Positions 26,855-35,998 of a stretch of 64,000 bases of DNA are shown here, one piece after another. A program made the translations under genes and the position numbers. Each line of letters starts with the position of its first letter. The first letter of the stretch is position 1. The notes beneath the pieces were generated by a model. It was not told the DNA's origin. It did no database searches and saw nothing but the letters and a program-made list of their open reading frames with translations. The stretch spans positions 1-64,000 of the forward strand of contig CAYTCI010000012.1 of NCBI GenBank assembly GCA_964436305.1, in the 5' to 3' direction. This DNA comes from JAKPUX01 sp964436305 (GTDB lineage: Bacteria > Zhuqueibacterota > Zhuqueibacteria > Residuimicrobiales > Residuimicrobiaceae).

Positions 26855-28843
26855 GTGAAGCATTCCAACCGCATCTTTTTGTTCTGCCTGCTCGCGCTTT
26901 GGTTTTGGGGCGCCGGGATGGTTTCCGCCCAGACGATCCTTCAGGACAAGGCCTGGGGTGGGGCGAACGATATCTTTGATCAGCCGGTGGGCGCCCGCGC
27001 CCTGGCCATGGGCGGCGCCTATGCCGCAGCGGCGGACGATCCCTTCGCCCTCTACTGGAATCCGGCGGCGCTCGAAAAGGTCCGGAACATGGGGCTCGGC
27101 CTCTATTACTCCAACCTGACGGCTGGCACGCAGTACAGCTATCTGGGATACGCCCATCCCACCCTCTTCATTGGCACCTTCAGCATCGGCGTGCTCACCC
27201 TTTCGACCCCCGACATTGACCTCTATGACGACCAGGAGCCGATCAAATTGGGCTCGGTGGCTTACAGCCGCACCCTGTTGATGCTCGGCTATGGCTATCG
27301 TCCAGCCAGCTGGCTCTCGCTGGGGGCGACGATGAAGGTTGAACGGGCCTCGCTGCCGGCATATCCCGACGCGATTACCGGGTCGGCGGGCAGCCTCACC
27401 GAATCGGCCCTGGGTGCCGATCTCGGCCTGCTGCTGACGCCGCCTTCCGAATCGCCCCTTTTGAATCATCTTTCCCTGGCGCTGAGTCTGCAGAATGCCA
27501 TTCAACGTTCCATGCGCGCGGTGGAGGCGAAAGATACCACGCCGCGAACCCTGCGCTTCGGCCTGGCCAAGGGGATTCCCCTGGGCGAGGATGGCAGCGC
27601 CATGACCCTGGCTCTGGAATATGACAAGACGAGCACCATGCCCGGCCAGTCACATCTCGGGCTGGAGTATACCTTTCAGGATCTCTTTTCGCTGCGGACC
27701 GGCTTTAATCGCAACCATCTGACCTACGGCGGCGGCCTCAAGCTCGCGGGGGTGCAGTTCGATTACTCCTACTGGAACGGCGACGATGCCTGGCTGAGCA
27801 GCAGCCACCGGATCTCACTGGTCCTCAATATCGGCCGCAGCCGGGAAGCGCGACTGGCGGAGTACCAGGAGCGCGAGGCGCGCCGGATTGAGCAGGAGCT
27901 TGCCGCCAAACGCCAGGCCGAGCGGACCGAGGCCATCGTCTCCGGCATGAGCCGGGCGCGCGTTCTGGTTGGCAAGGGCGATTACCCCGGCGCCTACAGC
28001 GTCATCAGCCGGGTGCTCTTTTATGATGTGACCGGCAGCGACTCCGACCTCGAAGAGGCGCGAGGGCTGCTGAAGCAGATCAACACCGCCCTCGAGGAGG
28101 AGCGGCAGCGCGAGGAGGCGGCCATCCTCGCCAAAAACGAAGAAGAGATGCGCATCAAACGCAACAATCTGGCGATCGAGCAGCATTACCAGAAGGCCCT
28201 GAACGCCTACAGCCTCGAGGATTACCCGACGGCCATTCAGGAGTGCGATCAGGCTCTCGCCATCGATCCCAACAGCGAACGGGCCACCGATCTGCGGCGG
28301 AAATCCGACGAGCAGTTGCGCCGCAAGATCATGCAATTGGCCGAACGCGCGCGCCAGCTGCAGGCGCAGGATCGCGGCTACGACGCCATCACCCTCTATA
28401 ACCAGGCCCGGCAGATGGCCAAAGGCATCGCCGATATCGAGACCTTCCTCAGCGGACAAATCTCCTCGATCGAAAGCCGCCTGAGCCGTGAGGATCTGAT
28501 GCGGCGCGCGGCAGCGCAGGAGATGAGCCAGAACTGGGCCGAGGCCGCCTCCCTCTACCAGGAAGCCTTGCGCTACGACCCCTCCAACCGATCCTTGCAG
28601 GAGCGCTACAAGGAGGCCAAGGCGCGCGCCGAGGCGCGGGACATGGAGATGCCCGAGAATGTGCGCGAGCTCTACCGCCTCGGGGCGCAGGCCTACGCGC
28701 AGCACAAGTATGAAGAGGCGGTGCGCCATTTTGAGGAGGCGCGCAAGCTGCAACCCCTCAACAAAAAGATCCTCAAGGCGCTGGATTCCGCCAAGGAGAA
28801 CCTGCAACGGCAGGCCGCCTCGCAGGGAACCCAGCCCAAGTAG
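26855..28843 (+). CDS. PorV/UPF0164-like outer-membrane protein with C-terminal TPRs
   Basis: 662 residues from GTG 26855, which gives a clean signal peptide (FLFCLLALWFWGAGMVSAQ). Residues about 35-330 match the PorV/UPF0164 beta-barrel pattern: GARALAMGGAYAAAADDPFA, then LYWNPAALEKV, and later LGLEYTFQDLFSLRTGFN. A charged coiled segment (about 330-365) leads into TPR units to the C-terminus (for example AEAASLYQEALRYDPSNRSL and AYAQHKYEEAVRHFEEARKL). In type IX secretion PorV shuttles cargo to the attachment complex. Its position 22 bp after a T9SS-like cargo gene fits that role, but the TPR fusion is not the classic PorV form. Confidence 0.8.
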   Translation: MKHSNRIFLFCLLALWFWGAGMVSAQTILQDKAWGGANDIFDQPVGARALAMGGAYAAAADDPFALYWNPAALEKVRNMGLGLYYSNLTAGTQYSYLGYAHPTLFIGTFSIGVLTLSTPDIDLYDDQEPIKLGSVAYSRTLLMLGYGYRPASWLSLGATMKVERASLPAYPDAITGSAGSLTESALGADLGLLLTPPSESPLLNHLSLALSLQNAIQRSMRAVEAKDTTPRTLRFGLAKGIPLGEDGSAMTLALEYDKTSTMPGQSHLGLEYTFQDLFSLRTGFNRNHLTYGGGLKLAGVQFDYSYWNGDDAWLSSSHRISLVLNIGRSREARLAEYQEREARRIEQELAAKRQAERTEAIVSGMSRARVLVGKGDYPGAYSVISRVLFYDVTGSDSDLEEARGLLKQINTALEEERQREEAAILAKNEEEMRIKRNNLAIEQHYQKALNAYSLEDYPTAIQECDQALAIDPNSERATDLRRKSDEQLRRKIMQLAERARQLQAQDRGYDAITLYNQARQMAKGIADIETFLSGQISSIESRLSREDLMRRAAAQEMSQNWAEAASLYQEALRYDPSNRSLQERYKEAKARAEARDMEMPENVRELYRLGAQAYAQHKYEEAVRHFEEARKLQPLNKKILKALDSAKENLQRQAASQGTQPK

Positions 28844-28924
28844 TTCAGGAGTTACGCACGGATCCACCGGGGGGTGTTATCCGCACCTGCAGCGACCGGC
28901 TGCCGCCCAACCCATAGAGGACGA

Positions 28925-31900
28925 TTGTTCCAGAACATCCTAAAAGAGCAGCTCAAGGTACCCGCCAATGTTGAATATCTTGGCGAGCTGCGCGACTTTG
29001 TCACCAAGGTCGGCCGCCGCCATGGATTTTCCGAGCGGGTGATCAACGCCTTCAAGCTCTCCATCGATGAGGCAGCGACCAACATCATCAAGCATGCCTA
29101 CCGCGACTGGGAAGGCAGCATCACCATCCGCGCCATCGTCAAGAAAAACAGTTTGACGATGGTCCTGATCGACCAGGGCAAGTACTTCGACCCACGCCAG
29201 GTCAGCGATCCGGACCTGCAGCGCTACGTCGATATCGGCAAGAAGGGCGGCTTGGGCATCTTTATCATGCGCCGCCTGCTCGACGAGATCGACTATCGCA
29301 AGACCGAAGAGGGCAACGAACTGTGGATGGTCAAATACCGCGATGTGGCGCGCAAACGCCGCCTCACCGTTCCCGCCCTGTCGATGACCCTGAAGGCGCG
29401 CTACTGGCTGATCTCGACCTCGGTTTTCACCCTGCTATTGCTCGGGGTTTTCGGCGTCAATTTTTTTCGCTTGCAAAAGAGCATTACCAATGACTTTCTC
29501 GCCCGGGGTCGCACCGCGCTCTCGGTGATGACCAGCGACATCTCGCGAAATCTGCAGCAGCAGCTCCCCGATGCGACGCGTCTGAGCATGCTCGCGGGGA
29601 CCAACCTGCCCGATGATATCGATATTCTCGCCCACACGCTGCCGCCGCTCAATACCCTGCAAAATTCCGAATACCGCGACATCCTCTATCGCGCGATCAT
29701 CGTCGATAACAACCAGTTCATCCTCGCCAGCACCGAGGGACAGCAGATCTTTGAAAAGTTCACCCGGCCGCAAAAGGTGACCGACCTGGAGAGGGATGTG
29801 CTGCGGTATGAGCTGGCCGGCGGGGTCGAGGCGCTCGAGATCAATGCCCCCGTGCTCGATAGCACCAACAAAACCCTGTGCAGCGCTCACTTTTTTATCG
29901 ACAATGCAACCGTGCGCACGGCGGTGCGCAGCGCGCGCTGGAGTGAAGCCCGCTCCACTGCGATCATCTGGCTGATCGGCGCCGCCGGTCTTTTCCTCCT
30001 CATCATCCTGGTGATGAACCCCTTCCGCCGCCTCTCGGAGTGGGTCAAGCAGCTGGGCCAGCCGGGGGTTGCGGACGAAATGGATATCGACGCCACCACC
30101 GAGATCGGCGAGATCGCCCAGGCCTTCAGCGACATCACCCTCAAGCTGCGCGAATCACAGGTCAATCTGGCCGAGCAGGAACGCCTGCAGAAAGAGATGC
30201 AGGTCGCCCAGGAGATCCAGCAGACCCTGCTGCCCAACAGCTTTCCGGATATCGAGGGCTACGGGCTCAGCAGCTACTATGCCGCCGCCAAGGAGGTGGG
30301 TGGGGATTATTACGATTTCGTCGAAGTCGACAAGGACACCCTCGGGATCGTCGTCGCCGATGTCTCCGGCAAAGGGGTGCCCGGCTCGCTGGTGATGACC
30401 ATGATTCGCACTGCCCTCCGCACCGAGGCGCGCGGCATCAAGGACGCGGCCGAGGTGCTGGCGCGCGTCAATGATTTCGTCGTCAATGACATGAAAAAGG
30501 GGATGTTCGTCACCCTCTTCTATGTCATCATCGACTCCAAAAAGCGCCGCCTCAATTATGCCAGCGCCGGCCACAATCCGATGATCCTCTACCGTACGAG
30601 CCGCAACAAGACCTATTATCTCAATCCACACGGCTTTCCGATCGGCATCTCGCTGCCCGACAAGAATCTATTTCGCAATACCATCGAATCCGACACCCTC
30701 TCGCTCAATGAGGGCGATATCCTGCTGATCTATACCGACGGCGTCACCGAGGCGATGAACAGCCGGCGCCATTTGTATGGCGAAGAGCGCTTCCTCAATG
30801 TGATCCGCGAGAACGGCCATCTGGCGGCCGATGAGTTTGTCAGCAAGCTGCACGAGGATCTCCTCTCCTTCACCGAAGGCACCGCCCAAAGCGATGACAT
30901 CACCCTGGTGGCCATCAAGGAAAAATCCTCGGCCGAGAAGATCGAGCTCGATCGCGCCAAACGGGTCTACCGGCGGCTTCAGGCGGGTGCGGGCATCCGC
31001 GAGGCCTGCGAAGCCGAGGGCCTCTCCTCCTATTCCTACTACAGCAAGTACAAGGAGATCTTTGAGCAGGGCAAGATCGAAGAGCTGGTGAGCGTCGAGA
31101 GTGAATCGATCGAGGCCAAGCACCTGAGCATCGAAGAGAAGACCAAACTCTACGATGTGATCATGCGCTTTCCGGAATTCGGCGCCAAGAAGATCAGCGA
31201 GGAGCTCAACAGCGAGCGCTATGCCTTTATGGAGATCCACCCCGCCAAGGTCTACGAAGAACTGGTGCGGGCCAAGCTCAATACGCGTGAGCTGCGGGAG
31301 GCCTTTGTCCATCGTGGCGGCCGCAAGCGCCGGCCGAAACCCCCGGGCACGCCGATGCTCACCCTCGATGGCCGGGTGATCATCCAGAAGGGCGGCCTGA
31401 CCGATACCGGTGAAGAGGTCGATATATCGCCGCGGGAACCCGCCAAAAAGGCGCGGCCGGGGAAAGAGGGATCGGCAAAATCCGATACCGCCGCCGGCCC
31501 GGCGAAACGCCAGAAGGTACCGCTCCCCGTTCGCTCGGGGATAGGTCGGTTTGCGGGACGCGATGTGCTCTCCTACCAGATCGAGGAGCTGCTGGCCAAT
31601 CCCCTCGAGGATCTCTTTGACAAGCGGCTGGGGCTTCCCGAGGAGGAAGAAGCGGCCGAAGAGGAGGTGCCGCTGCCACCGACCGCTGTCGAGCCGGTCG
31701 CCAAACCGCCGGCAGAGGCCGACCTGACGCTCGAGGATCTGGGATTCGAGTACGCCGGCGCCTCGCCGGCCGAACCACCCCCTCCGCCGGAGATGACGGA
31801 CGAGCCTCCGGCCGGGGAGCCGCCGATCGAGGCCGAGGTGGTCGTCGAAGCGCAGCCGGTTGAATCGCTCCTGCCTGAGCCGGTGGCTGCGGCTGAGGCC

Positions 31901-32878
31901 GCCGGTGAAACGGTTGAGAGCACCCTTGCAACGGCCGCCGGCCTTTCGGCCGATGACCTCGACTTTGCCGAGATCCTCGAATCAGGCGCGGGCATCGAGG
32001 ACCCCTTTGCACACAGGGAGGATGCCGCCCGTTTTCCGCCCGCCGCGATGGAGGACGCTGTGGTCGTTCCGGAAGCCGGGGCGGGCGACGACCAGTTCCT
32101 CATGCAGGAGGAGAGCGCTGAACCGGCCTTGCAGGATATTTTTGAAGAGTTTCTCAATCTGGACGAAGAGGCCGGGCTCATCAGCGACAGCGGCGAGATC
32201 GAGAACGATATTGTCGAGCAGATCCTGCAGAACGAGATCGCCTCGCGCATGAACTGGGAGATCGGTCTGGCCGGGCCCGAAGGCGCCCGGAACCTGCCGC
32301 CGGACGGGCTGGAAGTTTTGCCCGGTGCGACAGGGCAACCGGCGTCCGGTGAAGACCGCCATCGTCTCTCGTTCGATGAATTGATCGATCTCCTCAGCGC
32401 CGAGAAGGCGGAGGAGAAGATGTGGCCTGCAGTCGGGGAGGAGGGCGTCACCGCGCAAAAAGCGGATGAGATGGCGGCGGCAGAGCAGCCCGCGGGTGAT
32501 GATCCGGGCCGCGATCGCGCCTATGCCACGGCGCTCAGTCACTATCTCAGCGAGGAGTACCGGCAGACCATCGATATCTGCACCGCGCTGCTCAACCTCC
32601 ATGAGAGCGACTTCCAGGTGCGCGCGCTGCTGGGGCAGGCCTTTTTCCGCACGCATGCCTTCCGCGACGCCGCGCGCGAGTTCCAGCGGGTTCTGAAGAA
32701 CGATCCGCGGAACAAGGAGGCCCATGAGAAACTCGGCGTGATCTACGCCAACCAGGGCTCCTTTCCACGCGCCATCGCGCACTGGGAATACCTGCTGCAA
32801 CTCGCCCCGGAGCGGCGTGACATCTATGATAGCATCCAGCGCGCCCGGCACTTCATCGATCAGAGCGAATCCTCCTGA
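28925..32878 (+). CDS. Fused regulator: RsbW-like ATPase, membrane sensor, HAMP, RsbU-like PP2C phosphatase, HTH-like region, TPR
   Basis: About 1317 residues. TTG 28925 with AGAGGA just upstream is preferred; GTG 28874 is in frame. Domains in order: a GHKL kinase of anti-sigma type (residues about 8-140, N-box DEAATNIIKHAY, G-box KGGLGIFIMRRLLD); a membrane helix (about 161-181); an extracytoplasmic sensor; a second helix (about 347-364); HAMP; and a SpoIIE-type PP2C with metal ligands GGDYYD (459-464) and DVSGKG (479-484), ending near 672. It continues with two HTH-like helical units (about 675-815), a long acidic Pro-rich linker and C-terminal TPRs (about 1195-1317). Kinase and opposing phosphatase of a partner switch thus sit in one chain. 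A STAS protein gene follows. Confidence 0.85.
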   Translation: MFQNILKEQLKVPANVEYLGELRDFVTKVGRRHGFSERVINAFKLSIDEAATNIIKHAYRDWEGSITIRAIVKKNSLTMVLIDQGKYFDPRQVSDPDLQRYVDIGKKGGLGIFIMRRLLDEIDYRKTEEGNELWMVKYRDVARKRRLTVPALSMTLKARYWLISTSVFTLLLLGVFGVNFFRLQKSITNDFLARGRTALSVMTSDISRNLQQQLPDATRLSMLAGTNLPDDIDILAHTLPPLNTLQNSEYRDILYRAIIVDNNQFILASTEGQQIFEKFTRPQKVTDLERDVLRYELAGGVEALEINAPVLDSTNKTLCSAHFFIDNATVRTAVRSARWSEARSTAIIWLIGAAGLFLLIILVMNPFRRLSEWVKQLGQPGVADEMDIDATTEIGEIAQAFSDITLKLRESQVNLAEQERLQKEMQVAQEIQQTLLPNSFPDIEGYGLSSYYAAAKEVGGDYYDFVEVDKDTLGIVVADVSGKGVPGSLVMTMIRTALRTEARGIKDAAEVLARVNDFVVNDMKKGMFVTLFYVIIDSKKRRLNYASAGHNPMILYRTSRNKTYYLNPHGFPIGISLPDKNLFRNTIESDTLSLNEGDILLIYTDGVTEAMNSRRHLYGEERFLNVIRENGHLAADEFVSKLHEDLLSFTEGTAQSDDITLVAIKEKSSAEKIELDRAKRVYRRLQAGAGIREACEAEGLSSYSYYSKYKEIFEQGKIEELVSVESESIEAKHLSIEEKTKLYDVIMRFPEFGAKKISEELNSERYAFMEIHPAKVYEELVRAKLNTRELREAFVHRGGRKRRPKPPGTPMLTLDGRVIIQKGGLTDTGEEVDISPREPAKKARPGKEGSAKSDTAAGPAKRQKVPLPVRSGIGRFAGRDVLSYQIEELLANPLEDLFDKRLGLPEEEEAAEEEVPLPPTAVEPVAKPPAEADLTLEDLGFEYAGASPAEPPPPPEMTDEPPAGEPPIEAEVVVEAQPVESLLPEPVAAAEAAGETVESTLATAAGLSADDLDFAEILESGAGIEDPFAHREDAARFPPAAMEDAVVVPEAGAGDDQFLMQEESAEPALQDIFEEFLNLDEEAGLISDSGEIENDIVEQILQNEIASRMNWEIGLAGPEGARNLPPDGLEVLPGATGQPASGEDRHRLSFDELIDLLSAEKAEEKMWPAVGEEGVTAQKADEMAAAEQPAGDDPGRDRAYATALSHYLSEEYRQTIDICTALLNLHESDFQVRALLGQAFFRTHAFRDAAREFQRVLKNDPRNKEAHEKLGVIYANQGSFPRAIAHWEYLLQLAPERRDIYDSIQRARHFIDQSESS

Positions 32879-32890
32879 CCCCCTCCCATG

Positions 32891-32911
32891 CCCCGTAACG
32901 GGGATATTTTT
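32891..32911 (+). terminator. Intrinsic terminator after the fused regulator
   Basis: A CCCCG/CGGGG stem with a 3-base loop followed by ATATTTTT, 13 bases after the stop codon. The stem is short, so termination may be partial. Confidence 0.6.
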
Positions 32912-32912
32912 G

Positions 32913-32941
32913 TTGACTATTAGAAGCATAAAGGCTATATT
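32913..32941 (+). promoter_or_regulatory. Sigma-70-type promoter for the STAS gene
   Basis: TTGACT, 17-bp spacer, TATATT. It predicts a 5' leader of about 115 nt before ATG 33065, which includes a perfect CTGCGC-GAT-GCGCAG hairpin. The STAS gene can therefore be made independently of the upstream fused regulator. Confidence 0.7.
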
Positions 32942-33064
32942 TATGAACTGAAGGCTCGTCCTGAGGGGATTTGTGGTGGCATGACATGCTTCCAAATCAG
33001 GATTGCGGACACTGCGCGATGCGCAGGGGCTGTAATTGCGGAACCATCTTGATGGAGATTCAAC

Positions 33065-33724
33065 ATGGAAGGCATCCAATTGTCGGTGGAGAAGACGGGT
33101 ACCAGGAACAGCATCTCGATTATCAAGGTTGGTGGCTACATTGATACAACGACTTCATCAGAGCTCGAACATGCGCTGAGCACGCTGCTGAAGGCGGGAT
33201 CCAACAATATCATCATTGATCTCGGCAATGTCGATTACGTCAGCAGCGCCGGCTGGGGCATCTTCATCAGCGAGATCAAGGGGATCCGCGAAAAGGGCGG
33301 CGACCTCAAGCTCGTGCGGATGATCCCCGAGGTTTATGAAGTTTTCGAACTACTCGAATTTCATTATATTCTCAAGGCTTGCGACACCATCGAGGATGCC
33401 ATCAAGGATTTTGAGCGCACGCTCGGTCCGGTCAGCGAAGGCACCCGGGTTGCCGAAGTGGAGATGCCGGAGGCGCACAACCATGCTGGTGAGCGCCGCG
33501 AAGGGCCTGCCAAAAGCGAGGGCGTCAAGGGCGACAATCTCGAGGACAAGGTCCGCAAGATCATTGCCCAGGAGCCGGAGATCGGCACGGTCCAGCTCAT
33601 CCGGACCCTCAACAGCCCTGATTATGGCAATATCCGTCTCGGCTGGTTTGCCATGCGCAAGTTATTGAAAAAGACCGGCCTTGACAGCAAGCGCGGCCGG
33701 GCGCAGCTCGGCGCCGGTCGCTGA
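33065..33724 (+). CDS. STAS-domain anti-anti-sigma factor with C-terminal HTH-like domain
   Basis: 219 residues. Residues 1-120 form a STAS domain of the RsbV/SpoIIAA type. The phosphorylatable serine lies in VDYVSSAGWG (Ser60/Ser61), and IIIDLGNVDYV and LKLVRMIPEVYEVFEL are typical. A polar linker follows (about 121-158). A tail of about 55 residues (159-212, LEDKVRKIIAQEPEIGTVQL onward) resembles the second HTH-like unit of the fused regulator upstream. The fused regulator is the obvious kinase/phosphatase partner for the serine. The tail is unusual for a STAS protein, which is normally a single domain of about 100-110 residues. Confidence 0.85.
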   Translation: MEGIQLSVEKTGTRNSISIIKVGGYIDTTTSSELEHALSTLLKAGSNNIIIDLGNVDYVSSAGWGIFISEIKGIREKGGDLKLVRMIPEVYEVFELLEFHYILKACDTIEDAIKDFERTLGPVSEGTRVAEVEMPEAHNHAGERREGPAKSEGVKGDNLEDKVRKIIAQEPEIGTVQLIRTLNSPDYGNIRLGWFAMRKLLKKTGLDSKRGRAQLGAGR

Positions 33725-33822
33725 GCGATCCGGAGCACCCGGGCCAATTCCCGGGGGGCGGATCCGGCCCCGGTCATACTGCAGCCCCCCTCCCGCAGCC
33801 TCACCATTCCCGACCTCATCCT

Positions 33823-34815
33823 ATGTTCATCGATCGCGCCAAAATTCATGTGCAAGCCGGCTCCGGCGGGGCCGGCTGTGTCGCTTTTCGCCGGGAAAAA
33901 TATGTCCCGAAGGGGGGGCCCAACGGTGGTGATGGCGGCCATGGCGGCGACGTCATCGCCGTGGCCGACCGCCATATCCATACCCTGCTTGACTTTAAAT
34001 ACCAAACCCTCTTCAAGGCCGAGCGGGGACAGCACGGCCTGGGCGCGAACAAGACGGGCAAGAGCGGAGAATCCCTGCATATCCGCATGCCGATCGGCAC
34101 CATGATCTACGACGCGGAGAGCGACGCCCTGGTGGCCGATCTGACGAAGGAGGGCCAGGAGGCGATCATTGCCCATGGCGGCCGCGGCGGCCGGGGCAAC
34201 GCCCGCTTCTCGACCCCCTCCAACCGGACACCGCGTGAGTGGGAGCCCGGCTTTCCCGGCCAGGAACTCGAGCTGAACCTGGAACTCAAGTTGATCGCCG
34301 ATGTCGGCCTGGTCGGCTTGCCCAACGCCGGCAAATCGACCCTGCTCTCGCGTATCTCTGCAGCCCGGCCCAAGATCGCCGATTATCCCTTCACCACCCT
34401 GACGCCGAATCTCGGCATCGTCCGGGTCGACGAGGCGCGCAGCTACGTGGTTGCTGATATTCCCGGTTTGATCGCCGGAGCGCATGCGGGCAAGGGGCTG
34501 GGCATCCAGTTCCTTCGTCACATCGAGCGCACCCGAATTCTCGCCATTCTCATCGACAGCAGCTCCGCTTCGATGGAAGCCGACTACAAGACCCTGATGT
34601 ACGAGCTCAAGTCCTACAGTCCGGCGCTGCTGAAAAAACGGCGGCTGCTGGTCTACACCAAGGGGGATCTGCTGCAGGGTGAACTGACGCCCCTGAAAAG
34701 CCGCCTGACCGGGAAGGTGCCGGTGGCGGTCATCTCCGCCGTGCGCGGGGATGGCCTGGACGAACTGATCCGGCTGATCTGGGATGAACTGCAGTGCATT
34801 GCAGAAGAGCCCTGA
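33823..34815 (+). CDS. obgE: GTPase Obg/CgtA
   Basis: A 330-residue protein. It has the glycine-rich Obg domain at residues 1-157 (GGPNGGDGGHGGD, GGRGGRGNARF) and the G domain with G1 GLPNAGKS (165-172) and G3 DIPG (212-215). The G4 position reads TKGD (279-282) instead of canonical NKxD. Obg binds the 50S ribosomal subunit and links GTP and ppGpp levels to ribosome assembly. The C-terminal OCT domain of some Obgs is absent. Its usual neighbours rplU-rpmA are not here. Confidence 0.95.
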   Translation: MFIDRAKIHVQAGSGGAGCVAFRREKYVPKGGPNGGDGGHGGDVIAVADRHIHTLLDFKYQTLFKAERGQHGLGANKTGKSGESLHIRMPIGTMIYDAESDALVADLTKEGQEAIIAHGGRGGRGNARFSTPSNRTPREWEPGFPGQELELNLELKLIADVGLVGLPNAGKSTLLSRISAARPKIADYPFTTLTPNLGIVRVDEARSYVVADIPGLIAGAHAGKGLGIQFLRHIERTRILAILIDSSSASMEADYKTLMYELKSYSPALLKKRRLLVYTKGDLLQGELTPLKSRLTGKVPVAVISAVRGDGLDELIRLIWDELQCIAEEP

Positions 34816-34837
34816 TCTCATCCTGCGGGGGGGAGAT

Positions 34838-35929
34838 ATGGCAACAACGTCACCTGAAGTCCTCTCTCTGTGGAATACGCCCGGGATCGGACCGCAGCGG
34901 CTGCGCAGCCTGATGGAGCGGTTTGGCAGCGGGCGCGCCGTTTATAGCGCCTCCATCCGCCAGTTGTGTGAAGTGGAGGGGGTGGACCACGCCACCGCGG
35001 CCAAGATCAAGTCGCACGCTGACCTCGCCTGGGCTGAACTGCAGCTCAAGCAGGCGGAGAAAGCGGGGGTCACGGTATTGACCTTCTGGGACGAAGGGTA
35101 TCCGGCAATGTTGCGCCCCCTGTACGATCCCCCGATGGTGCTATTCGTCAGGGGGGAGAGGGCGGTGCTTTCGGGCAAGGCCGTGGCAGTGGTCGGCACG
35201 CGCGCGCCGAGCGAATATGGCCAGATTCTCGCGCAAAAGTTGACGCGGGAGCTGGTGCAGCGCGGACTGGTGATTGTCAGCGGTCTGGCGCGTGGCATTG
35301 ACACCCTGGCCCACCAGGAGACGATCGCTGCCGGCGGCAAGACCATCGCTGTGCTCGGTTCGGGCGTGGACCAGATCTATCCTTCCGAGAACCGGCGCCT
35401 GGCGGCGTCGGTCGCCGCAAACGGGGCCCTGACCTCAGAATATCTCCTCGGCACGCCGCCGGACGCGCCGCATTTTCCCCGCCGCAACCGGATCATCGCC
35501 GGGCTCGCTGTGGCGACCCTGGTCGTCGAGGCCGGGGAGAGCAGCGGCGCCCTGATCACCGCCGATAATGCCCTCGAGTACAACCGTGAGGTACTGGCGG
35601 TACCGGGCAATGTCACCAATCCCAAGAGCTGGGGATGCAACCGCCTCATCCAGCAGGGCGCCAAGCTGGTGCAGACCGTGGAAGATGTCCTGGAAGAGAT
35701 CGGCATGGCCGGTGCGGCCCCGCAGGAGCGCCAGTTGAACCTGCCGGGGGTGGCCCTCTCGGCGGAGGCGGAAGCACTGCTCAACGCTCTGAGTTCGGAG
35801 CCGCAGCATATCGATGCGATCGCCCAGGGAGTTGGCAAGCCGGTCTTTGTCGTTTTGGCCCAACTGCTCGAGCTCGAGCTGCAGAGTCTGGTGACGCAGC
35901 TGCCCGGCAAGAAATTCGTGCGCGTCTGA
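34838..35929 (+). CDS. dprA: DNA-processing protein DprA
   Basis: 363 residues. The start is ATG 34838 with GGGGGGAG upstream, 22 bp after obgE. Residues about 5-70 form a helix-hairpin-helix/SAM-like part (NTPGIGPQRLRSLMERFGSG). The Rossmann-like DprA core follows (VAVVGTRAPSEYGQ, VSGLARGIDTLAHQ, TIAVLGSGVDQIYP, then FPRRNRIIAGLA). A C-terminal winged helix ends the protein. DprA loads RecA on incoming single-stranded DNA in transformation; with the ComEA-like gene at 8.2 kb it suggests competence, though many non-competent bacteria keep dprA. Confidence 0.95.
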   Translation: MATTSPEVLSLWNTPGIGPQRLRSLMERFGSGRAVYSASIRQLCEVEGVDHATAAKIKSHADLAWAELQLKQAEKAGVTVLTFWDEGYPAMLRPLYDPPMVLFVRGERAVLSGKAVAVVGTRAPSEYGQILAQKLTRELVQRGLVIVSGLARGIDTLAHQETIAAGGKTIAVLGSGVDQIYPSENRRLAASVAANGALTSEYLLGTPPDAPHFPRRNRIIAGLAVATLVVEAGESSGALITADNALEYNREVLAVPGNVTNPKSWGCNRLIQQGAKLVQTVEDVLEEIGMAGAAPQERQLNLPGVALSAEAEALLNALSSEPQHIDAIAQGVGKPVFVVLAQLLELELQSLVTQLPGKKFVRV

Positions 35930-35958
35930 AATCCCGCAGGAGTCCGCATAAATATTAT

Positions 35959-35987
35959 TTGACTATCTCTCTATTTTTTCGTAAATT
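35959..35987 (+). promoter_or_regulatory. Sigma-70-type promoter for tRNA-Ser genes
   Basis: TTGACT, 17-bp spacer, TAAATT, ending 11 bases before the mature tRNA-Ser(UGA) 5' end. Confidence 0.7.
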
Positions 35988-35998
35988 TTCATCTGCCG

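Noticed and set aside
31982..33079. 365-residue minus-strand frame spanning the end of the fused regulator and the STAS leader
   Set aside because: It overlaps TPR-coding sequence and the mapped promoter/terminator; composition is that of an antisense shadow.
34657..34672. Inactive GTPase because Obg G4 reads TKGD instead of NKxD
   Set aside because: Thr or Ser in the first G4 position occurs in functional Obg and related GTPases, including FCB members; all other G motifs are intact.
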